A DNA stretch of 64,000 bases. Origin: Prevotellaceae bacterium HUN156 (GTDB lineage: Bacteria > Bacteroidota > Bacteroidia > Bacteroidales > Bacteroidaceae). The position numbers and the translations under genes are program-made. Location: positions 62,001-126,000 of the forward strand of contig FPIT01000007.1 of NCBI GenBank assembly GCA_900119285.1, written 5' to 3'. Positions 1 through 8,721 of the stretch are shown here, piece after piece. Each line of letters starts with the position of its first letter. The first letter of the stretch is position 1. Under the pieces are notes generated by a model that was given only the letters and a program-made list of their open reading frames with translations, ran no database searches and had not been told where the DNA came from.

Positions 1-1
1 G

Positions 2-760
2 ATAAACACCATCATACATCGTGTACTTACTGATGATCCAAATGTTTCAGGGCAGACATCTCCTGATGCCATGAATCCATTTTACAGATGCACGGCACTT
101 GAATCAGTAGAAGTTGACGAAGACAATCCAATCATGAGTTCTGAAGGCGGCATTCTTTATAGTAAAGACAAAACACAGCTATACTGCTATCCTGCAGGTA
201 TGCAACAGGAAGAATATGCAATCCCAGAGAATATAACATGGATTGGCTGTGGAGCAATTGCCGACAATCATTATATTTCTTCACTAATAATGCCCAATAG
301 CGTAACATATTGTGGAAGTATCTGTGAAAATTGTGTGAATATAAAAAGCATCAAACTATCAGAGAATATCACCTATATCCCTGCATATTCTTTTGATAAG
401 TGTGAGAGTCTAAAGGTTTTGGATATTCCTGAAAGTGTTCAAGACTTTGGCGAAAGTGTTTTCCGTTGGACTCATTTAGAAAAACTAGTAATAAGAGGCA
501 CTTTTCCTAATGGCCTGCGAAAAGATACTTTTTATTTTATGGATGATGCCACTATACTCTATGTTCAACAGTCTGAAATCGAAAAATTCAAGAAGGTCTT
601 TTCTGGTACGGTATTGCCCCTGGAGGAATATGTATCAAATATTAACCATATAACATCAAATCAGGCAACAAAAACAATCTATGACCTCCAAGGTCGCCGT
701 CTATCTGAAAAGCCTGCCAAAGGTATTTACATTCAGAATGGAAAGAAGATTGTGAAGTAG
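2..760 (+). CDS. BspA-type leucine-rich repeat surface protein, 5' truncated
   Basis: The frame is open to the left window edge (first full codon at base 2), so only the last 252 residues are present and the true start lies outside. They hold LRR_5/BspA-like repeats, with recurring blocks such as IPENITWIGCGAI, LIMPNSVTYCG, IKLSENITYIPAYSF and LDIPESVQDFGESVF at a spacing of roughly 23 residues. The C-terminus (IYDLQGRRLSEKPAKGIYI, then a Lys-rich KKIVK end) resembles the tails that direct Bacteroidota proteins to the cell surface, probably through type IX secretion. BspA proteins act in adhesion and binding of host or matrix ligands; the ligand here cannot be told. The next gene is convergent. 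Confidence 0.8.
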   Translation: MNTIIHRVLTDDPNVSGQTSPDAMNPFYRCTALESVEVDEDNPIMSSEGGILYSKDKTQLYCYPAGMQQEEYAIPENITWIGCGAIADNHYISSLIMPNSVTYCGSICENCVNIKSIKLSENITYIPAYSFDKCESLKVLDIPESVQDFGESVFRWTHLEKLVIRGTFPNGLRKDTFYFMDDATILYVQQSEIEKFKKVFSGTVLPLEEYVSNINHITSNQATKTIYDLQGRRLSEKPAKGIYIQNGKKIVK

Positions 761-828
761 AAAGAAGGCTTCCCAATGGGAAAGGGAATCGGGACATATC
801 TATGATTTCCCCAGCAATTTCTGAGTAT

Positions 829-1149
829 TCATAAAGAATAGTGGAAATGCTTTCGTTTCTCCAGATAGTGCAAATCCTTTTCGTGGCGGTATGCCTCCTG
901 CTCAAAGCGAATGTGGTAATAGGCTTTTAATAAGTCGCGATATTTGAGATAATAGAAGAGCCACTCAAGGCCATACCAGAGGAAGAAAGGAATATAGAGC
1001 AACTCACGCTGTTGGGCAGCATGGATGCTTTCATGATTAAGTTCTATAGCGCTTAATGGTTTTATGGTAAAGATAAAACCAAATAGGCAGATAGCAAAAA
1101 AGCCTCTGCCTATTGGAAGTCGCTTTATCAGAAAGACCTTTGCGCTCAT
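829..1149 (-). CDS. Small membrane protein with HExxH motif (putative mini-metallopeptidase)
   Basis: A 106-residue protein. Residues 16-35 are hydrophobic; then comes NHESIHAAQQ, in which H39-E40-x-x-H43 fits the zinc-binding HExxH of zincins. A second apolar stretch (IPFFLWYGLEWLFYYL, about 53-68) follows, and FEQEAY near residues 82-87 offers a possible third ligand (E83 or E85). Proteins of this size and pattern are widespread as hypotheticals in Bacteroidota. The HExxHxxQQ arrangement recalls DUF4157/M48-type peptidases, but no activity is known to me. It starts 17 bp after the CotH gene, so it is probably the last gene of that transcription unit. Metal binding is inferred from the motif only. 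Confidence 0.7.
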   Translation of the reverse strand: MSAKVFLIKRLPIGRGFFAICLFGFIFTIKPLSAIELNHESIHAAQQRELLYIPFFLWYGLEWLFYYLKYRDLLKAYYHIRFEQEAYRHEKDLHYLEKRKHFHYSL

Positions 1150-1166
1150 AGTCTATAAGATTGTCC

Positions 1167-3014
1167 TTACCTGACAACAATTTTCTTGGCAGCCTGTCCC
1201 TGACGAACAATATAGACACCAGGCTTCAGGCTGTTCATATCATGTCCACACAGCTGACCAGAGAAAGAATAAACCTCGTAGGGTTGCGCAAAATCGACAG
1301 TAACAGTAGCGATTGCGCTTGGGACATAAGTATAGCCTAACTTTTTGTCCATCCACGCAAGGCGTTCTTTGATATAACGTCTCACATTCTCTACTTCAGC
1401 CTTATAGCTTCCCCACAGCTTGGGATTCTGATGGACATATTGATTCATGATATTCCAGCGCTTAAAGTTCAGCTTCTGCGACTGGTCCAAATAGGTTTCC
1501 ATATCATCAATCCACGCCACAAGATTCTCTTCTGTGAGTCCTGTATGACGAGCCTCATCCCAGATTTCTACCATCTGCTGACGAGCAGCAGCATTATTGA
1601 CTACTATATTATCGACAAAAGACTTCATATTACCAGCACAACTACCTTTCGTTCTATACACATAGTCACGAAGAGAGTTGAGGGGATAGGTGCGATTGTC
1701 ATTATCGAAAGCCAAGTCAAAGTCCCATACTGGTCCAGTGTACATAAGGTCTTCGCCACGCTGCTTATACATATAGACACTCCAATAGGTATCTGTATTA
1801 CCAGAGAGTTCACCAACAAGGAAATGTCTCAAGAAAGTATTCGTATCAAGATAAGTCTGCCAATTATTCTCCATCTTATTGAAGAAGGTCTTGATATAAT
1901 TCTTCTGCTGGGCTGTGATGTCATCCTCATCAGGCGATTTGATAGTTACGGGATTGCCTTTGTTGGAATTAAACCACGACTTTTCCTGATTAGCGTAAGC
2001 ATCTACCTCTATCAGATAACCACCAGTAAGCGCTTCTCCCTCATTATCATCTTTCGTCATCTCTGTAATATTGATACGATGCTTATGAATCTGTATCTGG
2101 TCGCACAACTGATAGCAGCCCTTATACTCACCATTGAGCAACACATCAACAGCAGTACCATAAGGAGTATAAGGCATGCCCATCTTACGACTCAGTTCGA
2201 AGGCTAGGAGGTTGCGCATCAGCGTCTTGTCACCATAGTTATTGATGAGTGTCCATTTTTTAGCCTTTGCAGGAGCATCAAGCACATTTTGCTTGGTATC
2301 AAACTTGATACGATATGGTTTCTTGGGAAAACCTCTCGAAGCATTACCTCTCTCACGAGTGTTACCTGATTCTGAGAGCAGCTTTGTGCCATCATCAGAG
2401 ATGATAGTCAGTTGTGAGACAATCTCATGTTCTTTGTCGTAAGGAATCTCTCCGTTGAGTGTATGGATACTTACCGTAGGAAGATTCGTCAACTGATAGA
2501 GATGAGAATCATCGCCATCACCAGGTTCACCATAGAACTCCAACTCTGCAATATTACAGCGAGCATCAGAAGGACCGATATAACGCACATAGCGGAAACC
2601 ACGCGAACAATTCACATCAGCATACGACATCTGACCTATCTTGCCTTTCTCGGTGATAATATAAATAGGTAATGCATCCATAAAGTCTGGACTATTAGCT
2701 CCTTCAAACACGCCCAGCACTACCCTTTCTTCACCATGCGAATCATTGCGAGGCGACCAAGCCACACGAGTAATCACATGAGGACTTCCTAAATCAAGTC
2801 CTGCCCATGTATAACTTCTGTCATACGAGGCGAAGTAGGTTTCGAGATTACCATCAAAAGCATCAGCACAGGTATTGATGGTAGTCGACTTTGCACTAGT
2901 ATTATAGTCTACAGACTCTTGCGTGCCAATAACTGTTCCTGTCAGTCTATTATCAGCAAAGCCTTCCAATGAATGGAAGGCTATTACTGATAGGAGTATT
3001 CGTCCAAAATTCAT
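1167..3014 (-). CDS. Secreted CotH-kinase family protein with N-terminal discoidin-like domain
   Basis: A 615-residue protein. A signal peptide (MNFGRILLSVIAFHSLEGFA) precedes an F5/8 type C-like domain (about 25-165; AFDGNLETYFASY, TWAGLDLGS, RYVRYIGP). The CotH kinase domain follows (about 180-540): RERGNASRGFPKKPYRIKF, NNYGDKTLMRNLLAFEL, GGYLIEVD and GPVWDFDLAFDND, whose aspartates match the family's metal and catalytic positions. The C-terminus (VYSFSGQLCG ... GVYIVRQG ... KKIVV) is a type A-like surface-sorting tail. CotH proteins are atypical secreted protein kinases, first described in spore coats; Bacteroidota versions are usually surface proteins with unknown targets. It lies 22 bp after the epimerase-like gene and 17 bp before the HExxH gene, suggesting co-transcription. 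Confidence 0.88.
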   Translation of the reverse strand: MNFGRILLSVIAFHSLEGFADNRLTGTVIGTQESVDYNTSAKSTTINTCADAFDGNLETYFASYDRSYTWAGLDLGSPHVITRVAWSPRNDSHGEERVVLGVFEGANSPDFMDALPIYIITEKGKIGQMSYADVNCSRGFRYVRYIGPSDARCNIAELEFYGEPGDGDDSHLYQLTNLPTVSIHTLNGEIPYDKEHEIVSQLTIISDDGTKLLSESGNTRERGNASRGFPKKPYRIKFDTKQNVLDAPAKAKKWTLINNYGDKTLMRNLLAFELSRKMGMPYTPYGTAVDVLLNGEYKGCYQLCDQIQIHKHRINITEMTKDDNEGEALTGGYLIEVDAYANQEKSWFNSNKGNPVTIKSPDEDDITAQQKNYIKTFFNKMENNWQTYLDTNTFLRHFLVGELSGNTDTYWSVYMYKQRGEDLMYTGPVWDFDLAFDNDNRTYPLNSLRDYVYRTKGSCAGNMKSFVDNIVVNNAAARQQMVEIWDEARHTGLTEENLVAWIDDMETYLDQSQKLNFKRWNIMNQYVHQNPKLWGSYKAEVENVRRYIKERLAWMDKKLGYTYVPSAIATVTVDFAQPYEVYSFSGQLCGHDMNSLKPGVYIVRQGQAAKKIVVR

Positions 3015-3036
3015 ATTAGTTAATGTTTATCCTAGT

Positions 3037-4101
3037 TTATTCTTGTGTCAATATTTTCACGATGCGCTCAGCTGTGCGTCCATCCCAACGATCAGGCAGA
3101 GAAGATGATTTCCAGCGACCTGCCACCAAGTCTGTCAGTGACTCACGCAGTTTGTTTGCATCCTCACCCACCAGGACATTTGTTCCTTGCTTAACGGTCT
3201 CGCTATGTTCTGTATAAGAGTTGAGCGTGATACAAGGTACATGATTAAAGGTTGCCTCTTCTGCCACATTACCTGAGTCAGTTATGATACCCATTGCATG
3301 ACTGGTAAGATAGCCAAAGTCGAGATAGTTTAATGAGGTGAGAGATGAGAAGTGAGAGGTGAGAGAGGTAACCACATCGTGAGCAGGACCACGCAGTGGA
3401 GCAATAACGGGAATATCGCCTGCTACTTCGCTGATAGCATCAAGCATTCGTTTGAGATTCTCCTTGTCAGCAAGCAATGCCTTGCGATTGAGCGTAAATA
3501 CCAGATAACGTCCGTCTGCAATACCATCAAGACATGCAGGACGTGTCCAACGATCGTGATTATAGCGCAGGGTATCCATCAGGATGTTACCCACCAAATA
3601 TATCTTATGATTCTCAGCACCTTCTCGTGTTGCAATACTGCTGGCGCCCACACCAGCCGTAAACAGCAAGTCGCTCAATCCGTCAATAACAAGACGATTA
3701 ATTTCCTTAGGCATATTGATATCAAAGGAACGCGTTCCAGCTACGAGATGAGCCAAACGAAGTCCATGCTTCTTCGTAACAATAGCTGCTGCCATCGTAG
3801 AGGCCAAGTCGTCAACCACAATAACAGTATCTGTTTCATGCTGTTCAAGATAGCGTTCAAACTCAGCCATCACCCTACCCGTCAGTTCATTCAGGTTCTC
3901 ACAGTCAACACCCAAGAATACATCGGGACGAGAAATCTGCAAGTCACTAAATAACGAATCCTCCAGTGTGGAATCATCAGCAGTACCTGCATATACCAAT
4001 TGATACTGACAATCATCAGTATGTTCTATTGCACGAATCAAAGGTGCCACCTTGATAAAGTTAGGGCGTGCACCCGTAAAAATACAAATGTTGTGTTTCA
4101 T
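3037..4101 (-). CDS. UDP-GlcNAc 2-epimerase family protein with altered catalytic positions
   Basis: A 354-residue protein of the WecB-type, non-hydrolysing UDP-GlcNAc 2-epimerase fold (GT-B-like). Recognisable family blocks are GARPNFIKVAPLIRAI (10-25), RSFDINMPKEINR (124-136) and TDSGNVAEEATF near residue 270. The usual active-site signatures differ: HVEAGLR reads HLVAGTR (Glu to Val120), PEEINR reads PKEINR (first Glu to Lys132), the HR(R/A)EN His reads Asn205, and HTGQHYD reads YAGTADD. The YGDT-type Asp seems kept at D98. Family membership is clear, but ordinary epimerase activity is doubtful. Its start overlaps the end of the lipoprotein gene by 4 bp, so the two are translationally coupled. 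Confidence 0.8.
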   Translation of the reverse strand: MKHNICIFTGARPNFIKVAPLIRAIEHTDDCQYQLVYAGTADDSTLEDSLFSDLQISRPDVFLGVDCENLNELTGRVMAEFERYLEQHETDTVIVVDDLASTMAAAIVTKKHGLRLAHLVAGTRSFDINMPKEINRLVIDGLSDLLFTAGVGASSIATREGAENHKIYLVGNILMDTLRYNHDRWTRPACLDGIADGRYLVFTLNRKALLADKENLKRMLDAISEVAGDIPVIAPLRGPAHDVVTSLTSHFSSLTSLNYLDFGYLTSHAMGIITDSGNVAEEATFNHVPCITLNSYTEHSETVKQGTNVLVGEDANKLRESLTDLVAGRWKSSSLPDRWDGRTAERIVKILTQE

Positions 4102-5399
4102 AGATTTTTTCTTCTACCTATATTCTTTTCATATGCTGGTGACTCTTCCTTTATATCAAAGTCGTACAGCAGATTATCATCATCAAACAATACGAAGTGC
4201 TTCTTTCCCTGCACCTCATCATCTTTCTTTTCCCAGATTATTTCTTTAAAAAACTCTATATTCTTTGGTTCTGGAGTGCGCAACAAACAATTCTCAAAGA
4301 GATATATTGTTTCTTCCGTCACATCTCCCATCACCACATCATCTTCATAACCAGTAACCAACGTATTGGTACAAGTAAGTTGCAGATTCTTTTCCGTAGA
4401 TGCAAAACGTAAAGCGATACCACGATTGGCAGAGAATGGATAGAACTGAGCCAGTGTGGTCTGATTTACTGTTGCCTGACAGCCCAAAAGCGCAAGACAA
4501 TCATTCTTCGCATTCGAGAATACACAGTTCTCTATCTTCACTTCCGAGTCGTGAGCCCACAAGCCAAAGCCATTACTATTGTGTACTACCGTATTGGTCA
4601 AATTGACAATGGTTGTATCACAATGCAGCGCATCCATCGCATTACGTATCTCACAATTATCTAACGTACAACCAGCAGCTTTCGGGAACACCTTAATACC
4701 ACGCCATTGTCCACTCACACGATCATAAGGCAGATAATCAAACATGTGGTCAAGACGGTCACCACGGAACACCACTTGTTCAGCCTTCAACTGTCCCTTT
4801 ACATCTATACCTGCACCATCGTGGAAATAGAGTGTTGTATTCTTGATTGTCAGCGTCGCACCTTTGTCTACCTGAATACCCTGATAAATAACAATAGGCA
4901 CCTCCGACTCCAGTGTCATATTCTCCTTAACAGTGAGTTGTTTCAGTTGCTGAGCATTCCAACTGTAAGTACGCAGATTTACCTTCTGCTCTACTCCACT
5001 CTCTAATGTAAACAGCAGATTGTCTTCCACTAACTGCGGTTCATTAGAAATATTCTCAAACGTTGTTACCTCAACAAACACGCGAATGCTATCCCCCTTA
5101 CGAATCTCCATATTGGTAGCTACAGGATTCAGGAATGTACCATCCACATTCACACGAAAGCCCGACTGACCGCTACGCTCTAATCGAACAGAACGCAAAC
5201 GGATACCATCATTCGTACGATTGTGTACCCAAAACGTATAGGTCGACGAAGGAACAGTGGAGAAAAGGGTATCCATTCGTATAGTGTCTGCAGAGAACGA
5301 CAACCTATGGCTGCCATCTGTAGAGAAGGAGTCATTGTCAGAGCATGCTGTCAGCAATGCCAACGCTGCAATGAACAAAAAGAAAAGCCGCTTTATCAT
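4098..5399 (-). CDS. Lipoprotein with right-handed parallel beta-helix
   Basis: The frame runs further upstream, but the start at 5399 (433 aa) puts a lipoprotein signal at the N-terminus (MIKRLFFLFIAALALLTAC, lipobox LTAC) and leaves a 43-bp gap to the rubrerythrin gene. The N-terminal third (about 20-150) is a beta-rich domain beginning RLSFSADTIRMDTLFSTVPS. Then come beta-helix-like rungs of the pectin-lyase/NosD type (GATLTIKNTTLYFHDGAGI, LDNCEIRNAMDALHCD, VKIENCVFSNAKNDCLAL). Such lipoproteins are common in Bacteroidota and of unknown function; carbohydrate contact is a guess from the fold. It overlaps the following epimerase-like gene by 4 bp. Confidence 0.78.
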   Translation of the reverse strand: MIKRLFFLFIAALALLTACSDNDSFSTDGSHRLSFSADTIRMDTLFSTVPSSTYTFWVHNRTNDGIRLRSVRLERSGQSGFRVNVDGTFLNPVATNMEIRKGDSIRVFVEVTTFENISNEPQLVEDNLLFTLESGVEQKVNLRTYSWNAQQLKQLTVKENMTLESEVPIVIYQGIQVDKGATLTIKNTTLYFHDGAGIDVKGQLKAEQVVFRGDRLDHMFDYLPYDRVSGQWRGIKVFPKAAGCTLDNCEIRNAMDALHCDTTIVNLTNTVVHNSNGFGLWAHDSEVKIENCVFSNAKNDCLALLGCQATVNQTTLAQFYPFSANRGIALRFASTEKNLQLTCTNTLVTGYEDDVVMGDVTEETIYLFENCLLRTPEPKNIEFFKEIIWEKKDDEVQGKKHFVLFDDDNLLYDFDIKEESPAYEKNIGRRKNL

Positions 5400-5442
5400 A
5401 TATTGATAAAACGTCTTTCCTCCTATTTTATTGTTTATCTGC

Positions 5443-6003
5443 TTACTTTCCAAAATAACGCTTCAATAAACCAGCAAAGCCTGCACCATGACGAGCCTCA
5501 TCCTTTGCAGCCTCGTGAACCATGTCGTGAATAGCATCAAAGCCCATAGCCTTCGCTTGTTTAGCCAGTTCAAACTTGTCAGCACAAGCACCCTCTTCGG
5601 CAGCAGCACGCTTCTCCAAATTGGTCTTGGTATCGAAAACAACCTCACCTAACAGTTCAGCAAACTGAGCAGCATGTTTAGCCTCCTCTAGTGCATAGCG
5701 GTTGAAAGCCTCAGCAATTTCAGGATAGCCCTCACGGTCAGCCTGACGAGCCATTGCAATATACATACCGACCTCACCACACTCACCGTTATAGTTGTTG
5801 CGCAACTCTTGAATCATCTCTTCGGGAACACCCTCAATCTTACCATCACCTAAGCGGTGAACTGTAGCATAGGTTACATCGCCAGTCTGTTCCTTCAGTT
5901 CAGAGAACTTAGAGGCAGGAGCCTTACAGATGGGGCACTTCTCGGGAGCAGCATCGCCTTCATAGATATATCCACAAACGGCGCAAATGAATTTTTTCTT
6001 CAT
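5443..6003 (-). CDS. Reverse rubrerythrin (N-terminal rubredoxin, C-terminal ferritin-like diiron domain)
   Basis: A 186-residue protein. Residues 1-38 are a rubredoxin module with two Cys pairs ([11 protein letters not shown] and CPIC) binding one Fe(SCys)4. Residues 45-186 are a ferritin-like four-helix domain with diiron ligands in [21 protein letters not shown] and DEARHGAGF (two ExxH motifs). In classical rubrerythrin the rubredoxin is C-terminal, so this is the reversed form. Such proteins reduce hydrogen peroxide (and oxygen) in the cytoplasm of anaerobes with electrons from NAD(P)H reductases. It has its own promoter at 6049-6080, divergent from thrA, and heads a minus-strand run. Confidence 0.93.
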   Translation of the reverse strand: MKKKFICAVCGYIYEGDAAPEKCPICKAPASKFSELKEQTGDVTYATVHRLGDGKIEGVPEEMIQELRNNYNGECGEVGMYIAMARQADREGYPEIAEAFNRYALEEAKHAAQFAELLGEVVFDTKTNLEKRAAAEEGACADKFELAKQAKAMGFDAIHDMVHEAAKDEARHGAGFAGLLKRYFGK

Positions 6004-6048
6004 AATTCCTCAAAATTTGTTTAGTTAGTAAAATGAATTATCATTTCG

Positions 6049-6080
6049 CAAAGATAAGGAGAAAATATCAAATTAGCAAA
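6049..6080 (-). promoter_or_regulatory. Promoter of the rubrerythrin gene
   Basis: On the minus strand TTTG (6077-6080), a 20-nt spacer and TATCTTTG (6049-6056) match the Bacteroidota -33/-7 consensus exactly. The -7 box ends 46 nt before the ATG at 6003. Confidence 0.8.
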
Positions 6081-6159
6081 TGTTTTGATAGAATTATTCA
6101 TTTTTTATCTAAATCAGTATGTTTTTATCCCCTATGTAACGTTTTTTCTGCTCATAATT

Positions 6160-6190
6160 GTTGTTGTTTCAGATTTAATGTTTATCTTTG
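6160..6190 (+). promoter_or_regulatory. Promoter of the threonine operon
   Basis: TATCTTTG at 6183-6190 fits the -7 consensus, with a GTTG at 6160-6163 as a weak -33 element 19 nt upstream. The predicted leader to thrA is about 60 nt. It contains a short CCCC...GGGG stem but no terminator and no run of Thr/Ile codons. Confidence 0.65.
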
Positions 6191-6258
6191 CAGCGTTGAT
6201 GGAGTTAAAGCCCCGCTTGTTTAGGGGTACCGTCATACAAGATAAATAGCATAGAAAT

Positions 6259-8715
6259 ATGAAAGTACTGAAATTTGGCGGAACGTCCGTAGGTTCCGTA
6301 AAAAGCATTTTGAGCTTAAAGAAAATCGTGGAGACAGAAGCTGGACGGGGGCCTGTCGTAGTTGTTGTTAGTGCCCTGGGGGGTATCACTGACAAGTTGA
6401 TAACCACATCAAAGTTAGCACTCAGTGGTGATGACCGTTGGCGTGAAGAGTTTGATGCGATGGTGACGCGCCACCACCAGATGATAGACACGATTATCAA
6501 CGATTCCCAGAAACGTGTAGATTTATTTAATAAGGTAGATCAGCTCTTCGACCAGTTGAAGAGTATCTACTATGGTGTATATCTTATTCACGACCTGTCG
6601 AAGAAGACACAGGATGCCATTGTATCGTATGGTGAGCGACTGAGTTCTAATATCGTAGCGACACTTATCAAGGGTGGTATCCGCATGAACAGTCGTGACT
6701 TCATCCGTACAGAAAAGAAGAACGGCAAGCATGTGTTAGATGCCGAACTAACGGCACAGCTCGTGAAGGAGGCCTTCGCCCCAGTTTGTTGCAATGGCAT
6801 TGCAACAAACAAGACGGTTGCGGTTGTTCCTGGCTTTATCTCCAGAGACCGCGATAGTGGTGAGACCACCAACCTTGGACGTGGCGGTTCTGACTATACC
6901 GCAGCGATTATTGCTGCAGCTCTTGATGCAGAGGTCTTGGAGATATGGACTGATGTTGATGGTTTCATGACTGCCGACCCACGTGTTATCAAGACTGCCT
7001 ACACCATTAATGAATTGAGTTATATTGAGGCGATGGAGCTTTGTAACTTCGGTGCCAAGGTTATCTATCCCCCAACAATATATCCCGTATGTGTCAAAAA
7101 CATACCTATCAAGGTAAAGAACACATTCAATCCTGAACACCCAGGCACACTGATTAAAGACCATATTGAGAACGATGAGAAACCCATTAAGGGTATCTCA
7201 AGCATTAAGGGTACCACACTGATTACGGTTACCGGTCTTTCTATGGTGGGTGTTATTGGTGTCAACCGTCGTATCTTTACCGCCCTCGCCAACAACGGTA
7301 TTTCTGTATTCATGGTATCACAGGCTTCTTCAGAGAATTCTACCTCTATTGGCGTTCGTGATGAAGATGCTACAGCTGCCGTTAGTGTATTAAACGAGGA
7401 GTTCGCCAAAGAGATTGAAACAGGCGCAATGTTCCCCATGCATGCCGAGAGTGGTTTGGCCACTATTGCCATCGTGGGTGAGAACATGAAGCACACACCT
7501 GGTATCGCAGGTAAGTTGTTTGGCACCTTAGGACGTTCAGGTATCTCTGTTATTGCCTGTGCACAGGGTGCTTCCGAGACAAACATCTCGTTTGTTGTCG
7601 AAGGTAAGTTCTTGCGCAAGTCACTCAACGTACTTCACGACTCGTTCTTCCTGTCAGAATACAAGGTACTCAACCTGTTCATCTGTGGTGTAGGAACTGT
7701 TGGAGGCATGCTGATTGAACAGATTCGCAAGCAGTATGACGAGTTGATGCAGCGCAATGGTTTGAAGTTGAACGTGGTGGGTATTGCAAGTAGTAAGAAG
7801 TATCTGCTTAATCGCGACGGCATTGACCTGTCAACCTATCGTGAACAACTGAACGACGCTCCCCTGCCCGACCAGAAGTTGGGCGATGCTATCATCCAGA
7901 TGAATATATTTAATTCGGTGTTTGTCGACTGTACGGCCAGCAAGGATATTGCAGCACTCTATCAGACATTCCTAGAACATAATATCAGCGTTATTGCAGC
8001 CAACAAGATTGCTGCGTCAGGCAACTATGCCGACTATCTACAACTGAAGCGCACAGCACGCAATCGTGGCGTATGGTTCCGCTATGAAACCAACGTTGGT
8101 GCTGGCTTGCCTATTATCGGTACTATCAACGACCTGCGTAACTCGGGTGACGAGATTCTGAAGATTGAGGCCGTGCTCTCTGGTACGCTCAACTTCATCT
8201 TCAACGAAATTAGTGCCGATGTTCCATTCTCTGAGACAGTACGACGTGCCAAGGAGCAAGGCTACTCTGAGCCAGATCCACGTATCGACCTCAGTGGAAC
8301 AGATGTTGTACGCAAGTTGGTTATTCTCACTCGCGAGGCAGGCTATCAGGTAGAGCAGCAAGATGTAGAGAAACATCTCTTTGTGCCCAGCGACTACTTC
8401 GAAGGTACGGTAGATGACTTCTGGAAGAAGCTACCAGCTTTGGATGCAGACTTTGAAAAACGTCGTCAACAGTTAGAAGCTGAGGGCAAGCGCTGGCGCT
8501 TCGTTGCCACAATGGAACACGGAAAGACCAATGTAGCTTTGAAAGAAGTAGACCGCAATCATCCGTTCTACAATCTCGAAGGCTCCAACAATATCGTACT
8601 GCTCACCACTGAGCGTTACAAAGAATATCCAATGCAGATTCAGGGCTATGGTGCCGGTGCTGGTGTTACTGCTGCTGGTGTCTTCGCCAATATCATGTCT
8701 ATCGCTAACATATAA
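6259..8715 (+). CDS. thrA: Bifunctional aspartokinase / homoserine dehydrogenase
   Basis: An 818-residue fusion catalysing the first and third steps from aspartate to threonine and methionine. Residues 1-290 are the aspartokinase (MKVLKFGGTSVGS at the start; TTNLGRGGSDYTAA; LEIWTDVDGFMTADPR). Two ACT-type regulatory segments follow (about 310-455; VTGLSMVGVIGVNRRIF and IVGENMKHTPGIAGKLF). The homoserine dehydrogenase occupies about 468-818, with NAD(P)-binding LFICGVGTVGG and substrate-site FRYETNVGAGLPIIG and GYSEPDPRIDLSGTDV. The length is normal for the E. coli ThrA type, whose ACT region binds threonine for feedback inhibition; that is expected here. It is first in an operon with the PGM-family gene (6-bp gap) and thrC. 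Confidence 0.97.
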   Translation: MKVLKFGGTSVGSVKSILSLKKIVETEAGRGPVVVVVSALGGITDKLITTSKLALSGDDRWREEFDAMVTRHHQMIDTIINDSQKRVDLFNKVDQLFDQLKSIYYGVYLIHDLSKKTQDAIVSYGERLSSNIVATLIKGGIRMNSRDFIRTEKKNGKHVLDAELTAQLVKEAFAPVCCNGIATNKTVAVVPGFISRDRDSGETTNLGRGGSDYTAAIIAAALDAEVLEIWTDVDGFMTADPRVIKTAYTINELSYIEAMELCNFGAKVIYPPTIYPVCVKNIPIKVKNTFNPEHPGTLIKDHIENDEKPIKGISSIKGTTLITVTGLSMVGVIGVNRRIFTALANNGISVFMVSQASSENSTSIGVRDEDATAAVSVLNEEFAKEIETGAMFPMHAESGLATIAIVGENMKHTPGIAGKLFGTLGRSGISVIACAQGASETNISFVVEGKFLRKSLNVLHDSFFLSEYKVLNLFICGVGTVGGMLIEQIRKQYDELMQRNGLKLNVVGIASSKKYLLNRDGIDLSTYREQLNDAPLPDQKLGDAIIQMNIFNSVFVDCTASKDIAALYQTFLEHNISVIAANKIAASGNYADYLQLKRTARNRGVWFRYETNVGAGLPIIGTINDLRNSGDEILKIEAVLSGTLNFIFNEISADVPFSETVRRAKEQGYSEPDPRIDLSGTDVVRKLVILTREAGYQVEQQDVEKHLFVPSDYFEGTVDDFWKKLPALDADFEKRRQQLEAEGKRWRFVATMEHGKTNVALKEVDRNHPFYNLEGSNNIVLLTTERYKEYPMQIQGYGAGAGVTAAGVFANIMSIANI

Positions 8716-8721
8716 TTTGAT

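Noticed and set aside
1431..2207. 258-codon plus-strand frame
   Set aside because: It is a shadow of the CotH gene; the composition is Ile-rich and nonsensical.
3352..3954. 200-codon plus-strand frame
   Set aside because: It is antisense to the epimerase-like gene, with no domain, promoter or ribosome-binding signal.
6199..6249. Short frame of 16 codons in the thrA leader as a threonine attenuator peptide
   Set aside because: It has one Thr and one Ile codon only, begins within about 2 nt of the predicted transcript start, and no terminator or antiterminator follows.
7065..7628. 187-codon minus-strand frame inside thrA
   Set aside because: It is a shadow frame of a complete, conserved gene.
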